Of a stretch of 45,512 nt of DNA, positions 31,646 through 40,890 are shown piece by piece. Within the stretch, counting starts at the first letter, position 1; the number at the start of each line of letters is the position of its first letter. The notes below the pieces were generated by a model. That model was not told the DNA's origin. It searched no databases and worked only from the letters and a program-made list of their open reading frames with translations. The translations under genes were made by a program, and so were the position numbers. Origin of the DNA: Sulfobacillus acidophilus (lineage in GTDB: Bacteria > Bacillota > Sulfobacillia > Sulfobacillales > Sulfobacillaceae); contig PXYV01000025.1 in NCBI GenBank assembly GCA_003023745.1, positions 1-45,512 on the forward strand, in the 5' to 3' direction.

Positions 31646-32815
31646 GTGCCACACCATCAGGGATTTAATTCGCGTGCCATTCACGTCGGGCAAGAGCCCG
31701 ATCCTACAACTGGGTCAACGGTTCCACCTCTGTATCTGACCTCGACGTACACCCAACCATCGTTTGGCCACCACCTTGGCTACGAATATGGACGTAACGA
31801 CAACCCGACGCGTGATTCCTTTGAACAAGCTCTGGCGTCGTTGGAACTCGGTCAAGGCGCTGTGGCGTATGCTTCCGGCATGGCTGCGAGTGATGCGGTT
31901 TTACGAATTTTGGCCCCGGGGGACCGGGTGATCGCGGCCGAGGATTTGTACGGCGGCGTCTATCGCTTGCTGGAGCGTGTATATCGAGTCCAGGGCATTG
32001 TCACCGAGTACGTGGATTTTAGGCAACCGGATGTTCTCGAGGAGGCCATCAAGCGGATTCGACCCCGCATTATTTGGATGGAATCGCCCTCCAATCCTCT
32101 GCTCACCGTTATTGACATCGCGCAGGTAGGGGCGATTGTGGCGCGTTGGGGCGGATGGTTGGTGGTGGACAATACCTTTGCCTCGCCCTACAATCAGAAT
32201 CCGCTCACGTTAGGAGCGGACCTGGTCGTCCATTCGACGACGAAGTACATTGGCGGTCATTCCGACGTGATCGGTGGGGCAGTGGTTGCCAACGATCCGG
32301 ACCTTTTGCGTCATTTGCGGTTTATCCGCAATGCGGCTGGCGGCACACTCGGACCGTTTGAAGCCTGGCTCACGCTGAGGGGATTAAAAACGCTGGGCGT
32401 GCGGATGGAGCGTCACGCGGAAAATGCCCAGCGCATCGCAGCGTTTTTGGCGTCGCACCAAGCCGTCGAAAAAGTGTACTACCCCGGCACGCAGGGCGTG
32501 TTGGCGGCACGCCAAATGAAAACCTGTGGAGGCATGGTGAGTTTTGTGTTGAAGACGGCACACAGTCAGGATCCGCTTGCGGTGGCAAGAAGTTTCTTCA
32601 ACCGTCTGAAGATGTTTGCATTGGCCGAAAGCCTGGGTGGGGTTGAATCGTTGGCGGGGCATCCTGCCACCATGACCCATGCCGCTTTGCCGGAGCCCGA
32701 GCGTGAACGGCGTGGCATTGTGATGAGTCTGGTGCGACTGTCGGTTGGAATCGAGGATGTTGCGGATTTGATTGCCGACCTAGATCAGGCGCTAGACCAG
32801 GCGAGTCGCGTATGA
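31646..32815 (+). CDS. Cystathionine gamma-synthase/lyase family PLP enzyme
   Basis: PLP-dependent enzyme of methionine and cysteine metabolism, 389 residues. The Cys/Met family blocks are clear: YEYGRNDNPTRDSFEQALA, ASGMAA, PSNPLL, the PLP-ring Asp D175 in VVDNTFASPY, the Schiff-base lysine K200 in HSTTKYIGGHSD, and SLGGVESL near the end. Family members are cystathionine gamma-synthase, cystathionine beta- or gamma-lyase, O-acetylhomoserine sulfhydrylase or methionine gamma-lyase; these cannot be told apart here. GTG 31646 follows AGGAGGG at 6 bases, partly covered by a hairpin. Its stop overlaps the J-domain gene, making it the first of a four-gene run. Confidence 0.88.
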   Translation: MPHHQGFNSRAIHVGQEPDPTTGSTVPPLYLTSTYTQPSFGHHLGYEYGRNDNPTRDSFEQALASLELGQGAVAYASGMAASDAVLRILAPGDRVIAAEDLYGGVYRLLERVYRVQGIVTEYVDFRQPDVLEEAIKRIRPRIIWMESPSNPLLTVIDIAQVGAIVARWGGWLVVDNTFASPYNQNPLTLGADLVVHSTTKYIGGHSDVIGGAVVANDPDLLRHLRFIRNAAGGTLGPFEAWLTLRGLKTLGVRMERHAENAQRIAAFLASHQAVEKVYYPGTQGVLAARQMKTCGGMVSFVLKTAHSQDPLAVARSFFNRLKMFALAESLGGVESLAGHPATMTHAALPEPERERRGIVMSLVRLSVGIEDVADLIADLDQALDQASRV

Positions 32816-33228
32816 GCCAGCCTGCTCGCGATCCTTGGGCGATTTTGGGGTTGTCGCCCGGATCGCCTGACGAGATGGTGCGTGCGCAGTATTTGCGGCT
32901 GGTCCGGATCAACCACCCTGATCAATATGCCTCGAACCCGACGGAGCAGGCGCGCCGCGAAGAGATTATGAAACAAGTGACCTGGGCCTATCAAGAAATT
33001 GTCCATGGGAAAACGGTCAAGACCGCGAAAACCACTGCGACGCGATCGGGGACGTCGCGTCCGACCGCTGCTCGTCCCAGACCTGTGGACTTAACCCAAT
33101 TGCAGTGTCGCGCGCACCATCGGTGGGCGGTTGTCTACTGTACAGTTTGTGGCGAACCGCTGTGTTCGCGGTGTGACGAATCGTTATCGGGCTATTGCGC
33201 CAAGCATCGTCCACGACGGCGGCCATGA
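32812..33228 (+). CDS. J-domain protein with C-terminal zinc-binding domain
   Basis: Small DnaJ-like co-chaperone of 138 residues. Residues 6-66 are a J domain with the HPD triad (35-37, in RINHPDQYA). A Lys/Thr-rich linker (about 67-92) leads to a C-terminal module with C99, H102, C110, C113, C118, C121, C129 and H132, which looks like a B-box-type zinc finger binding two zinc ions. It is not the classical DnaJ zinc domain (CxxCxGxG repeats are absent). It probably brings Hsp70 to a specific client. Start ATG 32812 overlaps the PLP-enzyme stop; the exonuclease gene follows after 24 bases. Confidence 0.8.
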   Translation: MSQPARDPWAILGLSPGSPDEMVRAQYLRLVRINHPDQYASNPTEQARREEIMKQVTWAYQEIVHGKTVKTAKTTATRSGTSRPTAARPRPVDLTQLQCRAHHRWAVVYCTVCGEPLCSRCDESLSGYCAKHRPRRRP

Positions 33229-33252
33229 GGATCAATCGGAGGACATCGCGGC

Positions 33253-34053
33253 ATGCGCTATTGGATGGTATTTGATATTGAGACAATCCCCGATGCGTCT
33301 ATCGGTCGGCGTTGGCTTAACGTGGAACCAACGTGCGATGATGCGGAGGTGCGTCGGCGCATGCTGGCCGCACGACGCGAGCAAACGGGACAGGAGTCGG
33401 ATTTCTTGAAGCCGCCCTTTCATCAAGTGGTGGCGATTGCGGCGGCACTCATCGATGAGGAAGGGATTCTGCGCCGGCTCGGCCCGCTTGGTCAGCCGCA
33501 CGATAGCGAACCGGAGTTGCTGCGGGCGTTTTTTCATGCGATTGAAAGTCTGGGTCCCCGGCTGGTGGGATGGAACACCTCGGGTTTTGACCTTCCCACG
33601 CTGGTGTATCGCGCCATGCGCCATCATTTGGCAATCCCCGCCTTCTATCACGTTGGCGAACCCTATCACGGCTATCGCAAGCGCTACGATGAGGAGTCTC
33701 ATCTTGACCTGATGGATATCCTGAGCGGCTATGGAGCCTCGGCACGGGTCAGTTTGGATGAGGCGGCGATGCTGTTGGGAGTGCCGGGAAAACTAGAAGT
33801 GGACGGTCGCGATGTGGTGGATTTATTTGAGGGTGGCGACATCGACAGAATCCGCCAATACTGTAGCCATGATGTGCTGACGACCACATTGATTTTCTTA
33901 GCCTACGCCCATCATCGAGGCTGGCTGAGCGAAGACGCTGCTCACACACTCTCACAGAGCGCCTGGCGGTGGATTTGTGAGCACGATGCGGAAGGGTGGC
34001 AGACATTCCGCGCCGCTTGGAAGACGCTTGACGCGGAGATTGGCCGATCATGA
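33253..34053 (+). CDS. PolB-like 3'-5' exonuclease (DEDD family)
   Basis: Predicted 3'-5' exonuclease of 266 residues related to the proofreading domain of family B DNA polymerases. The acidic active-site residues are D8 and E10 (FDIETIP, Exo I), D113 (WNTSGFDLPTL, Exo II) and D207 (YCSHDVLTT, Exo III), so it should be catalytic. There is no polymerase domain. Its stop overlaps the recQ start (ATGA), so exonuclease and helicase are made together and probably act on the same DNA repair intermediates. Confidence 0.87.
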   Translation: MRYWMVFDIETIPDASIGRRWLNVEPTCDDAEVRRRMLAARREQTGQESDFLKPPFHQVVAIAAALIDEEGILRRLGPLGQPHDSEPELLRAFFHAIESLGPRLVGWNTSGFDLPTLVYRAMRHHLAIPAFYHVGEPYHGYRKRYDEESHLDLMDILSGYGASARVSLDEAAMLLGVPGKLEVDGRDVVDLFEGGDIDRIRQYCSHDVLTTTLIFLAYAHHRGWLSEDAAHTLSQSAWRWICEHDAEGWQTFRAAWKTLDAEIGRS

Positions 34054-36107
34054 CGGGTCCCTTGTTAACGACTGATCAACATCGGCGCATCCATACAATT
34101 TTGCAGGATCGCTTTCAGTTGAATCAATTGCGGCCATTTCAAGCCGAGGTTCTGAGCCGCCTTCTCAATGGGCAATCGGTTTTGGCGGTCGTTTCGACAG
34201 GGGCGGGCAAGTCGCTGTGCTATCAGTTGCCCGCGCTTTTTTGGGACAAGCCGGTTCTCATTGTGTCACCGTTGGTGGCACTGATGCATCAGCAGGCCGA
34301 TACCATGATGGCATTGGGGATCGCGGCCCAAGCTCTTACCGGTCAACTTTCCGCGGCGGCTCAGGAGAGTATATTGCGCAAATGGCGCGATGGCGCCCTG
34401 CGTTTATTGTATGTCGCGCCCGAACGCCTTGTAGACGAGCGGCTCAAGCAGGCATTAAGGCAGTTGCCGCCAAAGTTGTTGGTCGTGGATGAAGCGCATT
34501 GCATCTCCGAGTGGGGTTATGACTTCCGACCCGAGTATAGACGCATTCGGGCCTTTCGCGAGTATGTGGGTCGCCCGCTATTGTTGGCGCTGACGGCCAC
34601 GGCTACCGAGCGGGTGAAGGCGGATATTCGTTGGCATCTGACCATTGGGCAGGAACCGCTGGCCTTGATATCGGGCCCCGTGGATCGACCTAACTTGTTT
34701 TTGCGGGTGGAGATGGTGTCCCGACCTCTTTCCCAGCGTGCGCGCGTGAGCGCCTTGGCGCGCGACGCATCAGGTGGCGTGATCGTTTACGCGGCGAGCC
34801 GCTGGGAATCGGAAAAGTGGGCAGCCCATCTTAGCCGGACAGTGGATGAACCGGTCTGGGCCTACCACGCCGGATTAGAACCGGAGCAGCGACGCCGCAT
34901 CGAGCGCGGATTTTCCCGGGGGCAAATCCGCATGGTTGCCGCAACCACCGCGTTTGGTATGGGCATTGATCGTCCAGATATTCGGCACATTATTCATGTG
35001 ACGGTACCCGAATCGCTTGACGCCTACTATCAAGAAATTGGTCGGGGCGGTCGAGATGGGCAAGCAGCTGAGGCTACCATGGTGGTGCAACTGACAGATC
35101 TCCACCGCCGGGAACAATGGATTCGTAAGGACAAACCGGACCCCGAGTGGGTAGACGAAGTGATGGGCCGGGTGAATGCGCAGACTAGCGCGCGTCCAGT
35201 TCTATGGGAACTGCAAGAGGGTGATGCGCGCATGCCGGTTATCCTGTCTGTGTTGGAGGACATGGGAGCCGTGAGCGTCACGGCCGGAGTAGGAGGATTG
35301 ACCGTCGTTCGTCTTTGCGATGTCAGCGTTCATGGCGACGCGGTATTGCACCGGTTGAATCAGTTTTGGGAGAGGCGTCGCACCCAATTTGAACACATGA
35401 TGCGCTATGTTGAGGCCGACGATTGCCGGCGCGCGGTGATTGTAAATTACTATGGCCAGTCCCCCGCCCCAGTTAAGCCCTGTTGTGACCTATGCCTAAC
35501 TCCGGGCAAGGCCAAAGTTTTCTTGCGGGCAGATCCACCCCTGGTCGAACGCATGCGGCAATGGCGGTCCGACCAGGCCCGCCAGCAGGGAGTAGCGCCC
35601 TACGTCGTCTTGAGTGACCAAGACCTGATGGGGCTGGTGTTAAAGCGGCCCCAGACTAAAGAGGATTTATCTCAGTGTCGGGGAATGGGTTCGCGGCGAC
35701 TGGAACGATACGGCGACGAGATTTTGCAGTTGTTACGACAAACGGATGGGGATGGCATCGATACAGAGCCGGCCTATGACCTATCGTCGGCTCGCGACCG
35801 CGCCATCTGGCACTTTCGCGCGGGCACGCCTTTTCCGCAAGTGGCGAATGAGGTTGGGCGTAGCGAGAGCACGGTGCGTAGCTATTTGGTGGACTGGATT
35901 GAAACGGCGCCGGTAAAGGAATGGCGGCACTATCTCAGACACTGGTTTACGAAGGCTGACTATCGGACGATGGCAAAGACAATGGCGAACATGGGCAGCG
36001 AGAGGCTGCGTCCCCTGTACGAAGCGCTCGAAGGCCGGTACGGTTTTGACCAATGGGATGTGGCACGCGCTGTGTTTCGCCGGCTTAATCGTCAATCCCA
36101 GGGTTGA
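34050..36107 (+). CDS. recQ: RecQ-family ATP-dependent DNA helicase
   Basis: 3'-5' DNA helicase of 685 residues for recombination and repair. The Walker A lysine is K54 in STGAGKSLCYQLP, DEAH box 147-150 with HCISEWGYDFRPEYR, TATATERVKADI, and the motif VI region YYQEIGRGGRDGQ. A RecQ zinc site (DDCRRAVIVNYYG, then CCDLC) and an HRDC domain (about 525-570, RPQTKEDLSQCRGMGSRRL) follow. The last 100 residues add a helix-turn-helix of the RecQ C-terminal type (NEVGRSESTVRSYLVDWIE), as in RecQ/RecS forms of Firmicutes. It is coupled to the exonuclease gene and convergent with the terpene synthase gene. Confidence 0.92.
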   Translation: MTGPLLTTDQHRRIHTILQDRFQLNQLRPFQAEVLSRLLNGQSVLAVVSTGAGKSLCYQLPALFWDKPVLIVSPLVALMHQQADTMMALGIAAQALTGQLSAAAQESILRKWRDGALRLLYVAPERLVDERLKQALRQLPPKLLVVDEAHCISEWGYDFRPEYRRIRAFREYVGRPLLLALTATATERVKADIRWHLTIGQEPLALISGPVDRPNLFLRVEMVSRPLSQRARVSALARDASGGVIVYAASRWESEKWAAHLSRTVDEPVWAYHAGLEPEQRRRIERGFSRGQIRMVAATTAFGMGIDRPDIRHIIHVTVPESLDAYYQEIGRGGRDGQAAEATMVVQLTDLHRREQWIRKDKPDPEWVDEVMGRVNAQTSARPVLWELQEGDARMPVILSVLEDMGAVSVTAGVGGLTVVRLCDVSVHGDAVLHRLNQFWERRRTQFEHMMRYVEADDCRRAVIVNYYGQSPAPVKPCCDLCLTPGKAKVFLRADPPLVERMRQWRSDQARQQGVAPYVVLSDQDLMGLVLKRPQTKEDLSQCRGMGSRRLERYGDEILQLLRQTDGDGIDTEPAYDLSSARDRAIWHFRAGTPFPQVANEVGRSESTVRSYLVDWIETAPVKEWRHYLRHWFTKADYRTMAKTMANMGSERLRPLYEALEGRYGFDQWDVARAVFRRLNRQSQG

Positions 36108-36215
36108 GCAACAATCGTCGGGTTGAAAGCCTTTGGGGAGCTCGTGGTGCCACTTGGAAAAGGTGGATGAGTGCAATGTGCGTCATCACGACAAATTCAC
36201 CGGTTTGCGAATGGG

Positions 36216-37262
36216 TTAGGGTGATCGGCCTTTGATGGCAGCGAAATAGATGCCTAAACTGACGGCTCCACCCGTGCTCAATAGCCGTAAGGTTGGACTG
36301 GATAGATGGCGTCTGACCTTGCGGTCGGAGAGATAGAAGCCCAGAAGACCTTGTGCCACATATTGATGAAAGGCTCGGTCGGGCAAGTTTTGTGCAGCTT
36401 CGAAGAGACGACGGTAAATGCGGCGGATGCCCTGAACGGCGTGCTTGGCAGAGGGGTAATAGGCGACAAAATTTAGATCTCCCCCTTCCTGATCTTCTTC
36501 TTGGTCAACGTAATAGTCGAGGAGAATGTGCAAGGCACCCACCCAGGGGAAGTAGAGGTTGGCCACAGCCTGAACCTGTTCGGGCGTCGGATCAGGTTCC
36601 AAGGCGAGGTTTAACAGCGCAAAAATGCCTAGCGTGGAGCCGCTAGCCGCAGCAAATTCCCACCAGGTCAGGCCTGTTTCAGGGGACGCTTTTTGGACAA
36701 ACCACTGGGATAGTTGCGGGACGCGTTCGGCGGGCGGCCCGTGCTTATAGACTTGCAGGTCCACATAGAGTTCGACGAGCTCACGGATGGCGGAGCGCAC
36801 GGCGTGATACCCGGGAAATTGGGTGAGGCTCGCACGCGCGTCTTCGACTAAGGAAATAAGGTAACCGCCATCGCCTTGGTGAGGGTGGTAGGCATAATAA
36901 TCATGAAGGGCGTGTTGGGGCTGCACGGCGTCGATGAGCGCTTGGTGCAACTGGCGCAAATTGTTGGAATCCTGAGAAGGGCCGCGGTCGGTTACGGTAT
37001 CGAGATAGTCGCAGAGCGTCTGATATGGAAGCAAAAAGGACAGCAACCGGCGGGCGGGGTCACGCGAGGGCCCCGAAAAAACACCGCCCCCTTCACAGTG
37101 AAACTGTTTGGTCACTAGGGACGAAAGCGCTTGTTCACGCAGTTGGGGATGCGGAATGTTTTGCGCTCGTGTGTAAAGTGGCGCAAGGCCTTGCACGACG
37201 CCGGGGCGTACGTCGCGGAAATATTCCCGTCCCCATTGCCAAGACTGACGCCAAGTCCCCAT
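36216..37262 (-). CDS. Tetraprenyl-beta-curcumene synthase-like protein (DUF2600, YtpB family)
   Basis: Probable terpene synthase of 348 residues. In Bacillus subtilis YtpB cyclises heptaprenyl diphosphate to tetraprenyl-beta-curcumene, the precursor of C35 sesquarterpenes. The acidic metal-binding motif DYLDTVTDR (85-93) and the second region ILLDYYVDQEEDQEGG match the family, and PSAKHAVQGIRRIYRRL follows. ATG 37262 (or 37265) is chosen because GGAGG lies 4-7 bases ahead; ATG 37289 is less likely. No partner gene for making the prenyl substrate is adjacent. Such lipids could stabilise membranes under acid and heat, an inference. Confidence 0.82.
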   Translation of the reverse strand: MGTWRQSWQWGREYFRDVRPGVVQGLAPLYTRAQNIPHPQLREQALSSLVTKQFHCEGGGVFSGPSRDPARRLLSFLLPYQTLCDYLDTVTDRGPSQDSNNLRQLHQALIDAVQPQHALHDYYAYHPHQGDGGYLISLVEDARASLTQFPGYHAVRSAIRELVELYVDLQVYKHGPPAERVPQLSQWFVQKASPETGLTWWEFAAASGSTLGIFALLNLALEPDPTPEQVQAVANLYFPWVGALHILLDYYVDQEEDQEGGDLNFVAYYPSAKHAVQGIRRIYRRLFEAAQNLPDRAFHQYVAQGLLGFYLSDRKVRRHLSSPTLRLLSTGGAVSLGIYFAAIKGRSP

Positions 37263-37701
37263 CATTTCGCCTCCACACTTCTTTACCATCGTACCTGATT
37301 CCAGGGTTGTCTGCCGTCAATCTATGTCGATGAACTACAAAAACTCCTGCCTGGAACGTTCCATTCCCATGCCGGCCAAGAGCCGAAGGGTGGGGTCGGC
37401 TGCCATTGGATTATGCGTACCCATGAAGAACCTCGGCAAGAGACAGCACGCGCGGGAGCGGTGTTCGCGGCGATGCAAAAATGGGTCAAAAAATTTTCTT
37501 GACTTGGTGCGAGTTGAGGATGTCGCAATGGGCAAGCCGCTTTGCATCATGGGAGAGGCGTCCCGGTGGGTGCGCGGTTTTGGCGAGGCACTGCATCAAC
37601 ATCCAGCGGTGCGGGTTCTGTGCAACATAGAACCGCAGTTGGCCCAGGACGATCATTTCCGGTGCGCAGGGGGCAAATAGCCCCCTGCGTGCTATCGCGG
37701 T
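37263..37701. other. Gap with inverted repeat and doubtful short frames
   Basis: CGCAGGGGGC (37665-37674) and GCCCCCTGCG (37680-37689) form a perfect 10-base hairpin 13 bases past the tricorn stop, but no T tract follows on either strand. A plus-strand 118-codon frame (37324-37680) and a minus-strand 56-codon frame (37486-37656, including NPHRWMLMQCLAKTAHPPGR) overlap; neither is backed by a ribosome binding site or a family match. The minus frame has the more protein-like composition. Confidence 0.3.
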
Positions 37702-40700
37702 TTAATGAGGCAGCGGCCGCGGTCGCCGGTCCGGGCGATGGTCGTAGTCGGGGACAAGGGGGTGAAAGTCGCGAAGGATTCGTTGGATTTCGGCAATGGC
37801 ATAGTCAAGTTGCTCGTCAACGCCACGGGCCATCGCCTGGGGAGTCTCTTCCACGACCATGTCAGGCTCGGTGCCATAGTTTTCGACCGCGAGACCGACA
37901 TCCTTGAACCAAAAGGCGTCTTCGGGTTGTGACGTGGTGCTCCAGTCGACCAGATCATAGCGCGGATTAATACCGATTACCCCGCCCCAGGTGCGCGTAC
38001 CGATGAGCGGTCCGAGATTCATCAGCTTGAAAGAATGGCTGAAGATGTCGCCGTCGGAGCCTGCATGTTCGTTGGTTAGCGCGACCATGGCCCCGGTTGG
38101 GCTCTGATAGGGATAGGCTTCGAGATGACCGGCACGCGTTCGAGTAAAGGCAATGCGCTTTCTCGCAAGCATTTCGAGCAACAAGGGGGAGACGATGCCG
38201 CCGCCGTTGTAACGGACGTCAACAATCAAGCCATCGCGTGCGTATTCAGCTAAATAACCGCGATGAAATTCGGCATACCCTGCGCTCCCCATGTTCGGGA
38301 TATGAATGTAACCAATCTTGCCGTCGGTGCGGTCATGAACATAGGATCGATTGCGGTCTACCCAGGCCCGGTAGCGCGCTGGCATCTCAGTCCGCAGAGG
38401 GCGTACCGTGGCCGTGCGGGGAGATGACCCCTTTCGAATCGTCGTCACACTGACATCTTGGTTGGCCATGTCAATCAAACGGGCGCCGGGCGGCAAATCG
38501 GGACCGAGTGGCTGACCGTTGATGGCGATAATAATATCGCCGACCGCAATATTGGCTCCGGGAGTCAACAAAGGGGAAGTCCGACTCGGGTCGGCGCTGT
38601 CGCCGTGCACCAAATCCGTGATTTCGTAACCGCCAGCGCTCGCATCCCAGCGATAACTGGCGCCTAGAAAGCCAACTTTATGGCTGGGTTCGGTGCGGTA
38701 GTGGCCACCATACTCGTAGGCGTGGGACGAACCCAGTTCCCCTTGCATTTCCCACATCAAGTCCGAGAATTCACCGCGCGTGGCAATTCGGGGCACGAGT
38801 TTGCGGTAGCGGTCATACACGCCGTTCCAATCCACATTGCCCATGTCGGGAATCCAAAACATCTCCCGCATCCATCGCCAGGCCTCACCCTGCATCTGAT
38901 ACCATTCCGCCAACTGATCTACCCGAACGTGAATGCGTTTCAAGTCGACGACGCCACTCTCGCGTCCCGGCTTGGTCTCCTTGAGATCGATTTTGTCGCC
39001 CGTTTTGACGACGCGAAGCTTGGAGTCGATACGGACAGCCATCAGCTTTTTGTTAGCCGACAACGTAAAGCTGTTGATTTTGTCACACAGTGTTTCTTCT
39101 TTCAACTCTTTTAAATCATACTGGATGAGTTGGTTTTGAGCCGTTGGCGGTCCGGCTGTGAGCGCATCGTCCATTTGGGGCGAAGGCTCGCGCTGAGTCC
39201 AATAGACATGTCCGACGCCCGCCTGTATATCATGATATATGCCTTCTTTGACCGGGAATGCCAACACCCGGGTGCTGATACCATCCAAGTCGATGCGAAT
39301 CGGTGTGGCGGGATCGGGCACATCGGAGGGGTCGGATGACGGTGTTAAAGGGCGCGGCTCCGGTACAAAGGGCGAGGTCGTGTCTTGGGCGAGAGGGATG
39401 AGACATGGAATTTCTCCTTTGGGAAACCCCAGATCGAATTTCATGTTATCCCACACGGGATTGAAGATTCTCCGCGAGAGAAAGTAAAGGTAGAGGCCCT
39501 GAGGGTCAAACGTCGGACGGCGGTCGTTTAAGACGGGGTTGGTAATCTGGTGCGATGTGCCAGTGGAAAGTTCATAAAAATATAACGGGGTGGTCACTTG
39601 CCCCGGTAGCGCGTACGCGATCCAGCGGCTATCGGGAGACCAGTCAAAGCCTTGGATGAGCCCATGGGATGTTTCGGCAATGAGGATACAGTCGAGGGTT
39701 TCCAGGTTAATGAGCCACAGCTGTTGGCGCTCATTGGAGAGGGCCGCGAATTGACTGTTCGGCGACGCCTTCAATTCCGCCACAATGCCGAAGTCCACCG
39801 GGATGCGTGTGACCTGTGTTACAGGCTCCGGACCGATCTGGCGAATCTCCACACGATCTTCGCCACCTTCGTCCGAGATTGTGAGCACGCGCTCGTCATC
39901 GAGTGACTGCGAGAGTCGATACCTGACCCCTTGCGGCGTTCCCAAGGGTTGGACCGGGCCGGCGAACGGCGCTAGATGGAATAATTTACCCCGTGTCGTG
40001 ACCAACAAGGCATCGCGACTTCGGCTGAATGTGTATTCGCTCCAGTATGCCGAAGCCTCCACATGTTTGATTTGCCGCTGGGTTTTTTGTGAGTGAAAGT
40101 CAATGGCGATCGGTTGCGTTGTCTTTGTCTCGGTGTCGTAGCAATAGAGGTCACCGCCGGCACTATAGACAAGATGGCGTCCATCGGTGGCCAAGTGGCG
40201 CACATAATAGTCCTCATGGTGGGTATGTCGCTGAATGTCCTCACCGTTTGGCAGCATCGAATAGAGATTGCCGTGGCCCTCGTGGTCAGATACGAAGTAG
40301 ATGCGCTGCCCAATCCAATGGGGTGTGACTACATTTCCGTGTTCCAGGGCAAATCGCTGGAACTGGCCAGTCCCCTCGGCGTCGATCCACATGACGCCGC
40401 GGGTTCCGCCCCGGTAACGCTTCCAGTATGCTGAATCTGTGGTGGGGCGTCCCAGCACAACCTGGCCATTGGGGCCAAAAGAAATCCAGGCGGCCCGTCC
40501 ATATGGCAGAGATTCCGGTTCGCCACCTTCGGGCGGGACGGCATAAAGTGACCGCCACGCTAAAAAAGGATGACCGTGATATGTAGAAAAGATGATGCGC
40601 CCGTCAGGATGCCATCCGACGACGATGACCCCGGCCCCGAGATACGTGAGACGCCGGACTGGGCCGCCTGCGCTCGGCATGACATAAACGTCGGCGTCGC

Positions 40701-40890
40701 CCTCTTCTTTGCCGGTAAAAGCCAGCCACTGGCCGTCCGCGGAGTAATGCGGGCGCGTGACGGATCCCAAACCGGCTGTTAACCGCCGCGCCGTCCCTCC
40801 TTCACGTGGGACCTGCCAAAGGTCGTCTTCTGTTACCAATACCACTGTGTCCTGGTGAATGGTAGGAAAGCGATAGTAACCCTGGTCCAT
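37702..40890 (-). CDS. Tricorn protease (S41 family)
   Basis: Large cytosolic peptidase of 1062 residues that forms a hollow hexamer and cuts peptides released by other proteases. The first ~650 residues are two beta-propellers with repeated (D/S)PDG-like turns (GWHPDGRIIF, FDWSPDSRWIAY). Then come the C1 helical part with S722-H723 (ELGSSHAYEYGG), a PDZ domain (GDIIIAINGQPL), and the catalytic C2 domain with YNGGG, nucleophile S945-D946 (EHAGSDGDIF) and E1003 (AVENYGTEPD). All known catalytic residues of Thermoplasma tricorn have counterparts, so it looks active. ATG 40890 follows AAGGAGCG. The family is best known from acidophilic archaea and occurs patchily in bacteria. Confidence 0.93.
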   Translation of the reverse strand: MDQGYYRFPTIHQDTVVLVTEDDLWQVPREGGTARRLTAGLGSVTRPHYSADGQWLAFTGKEEGDADVYVMPSAGGPVRRLTYLGAGVIVVGWHPDGRIIFSTYHGHPFLAWRSLYAVPPEGGEPESLPYGRAAWISFGPNGQVVLGRPTTDSAYWKRYRGGTRGVMWIDAEGTGQFQRFALEHGNVVTPHWIGQRIYFVSDHEGHGNLYSMLPNGEDIQRHTHHEDYYVRHLATDGRHLVYSAGGDLYCYDTETKTTQPIAIDFHSQKTQRQIKHVEASAYWSEYTFSRSRDALLVTTRGKLFHLAPFAGPVQPLGTPQGVRYRLSQSLDDERVLTISDEGGEDRVEIRQIGPEPVTQVTRIPVDFGIVAELKASPNSQFAALSNERQQLWLINLETLDCILIAETSHGLIQGFDWSPDSRWIAYALPGQVTTPLYFYELSTGTSHQITNPVLNDRRPTFDPQGLYLYFLSRRIFNPVWDNMKFDLGFPKGEIPCLIPLAQDTTSPFVPEPRPLTPSSDPSDVPDPATPIRIDLDGISTRVLAFPVKEGIYHDIQAGVGHVYWTQREPSPQMDDALTAGPPTAQNQLIQYDLKELKEETLCDKINSFTLSANKKLMAVRIDSKLRVVKTGDKIDLKETKPGRESGVVDLKRIHVRVDQLAEWYQMQGEAWRWMREMFWIPDMGNVDWNGVYDRYRKLVPRIATRGEFSDLMWEMQGELGSSHAYEYGGHYRTEPSHKVGFLGASYRWDASAGGYEITDLVHGDSADPSRTSPLLTPGANIAVGDIIIAINGQPLGPDLPPGARLIDMANQDVSVTTIRKGSSPRTATVRPLRTEMPARYRAWVDRNRSYVHDRTDGKIGYIHIPNMGSAGYAEFHRGYLAEYARDGLIVDVRYNGGGIVSPLLLEMLARKRIAFTRTRAGHLEAYPYQSPTGAMVALTNEHAGSDGDIFSHSFKLMNLGPLIGTRTWGGVIGINPRYDLVDWSTTSQPEDAFWFKDVGLAVENYGTEPDMVVEETPQAMARGVDEQLDYAIAEIQRILRDFHPLVPDYDHRPDRRPRPLPH

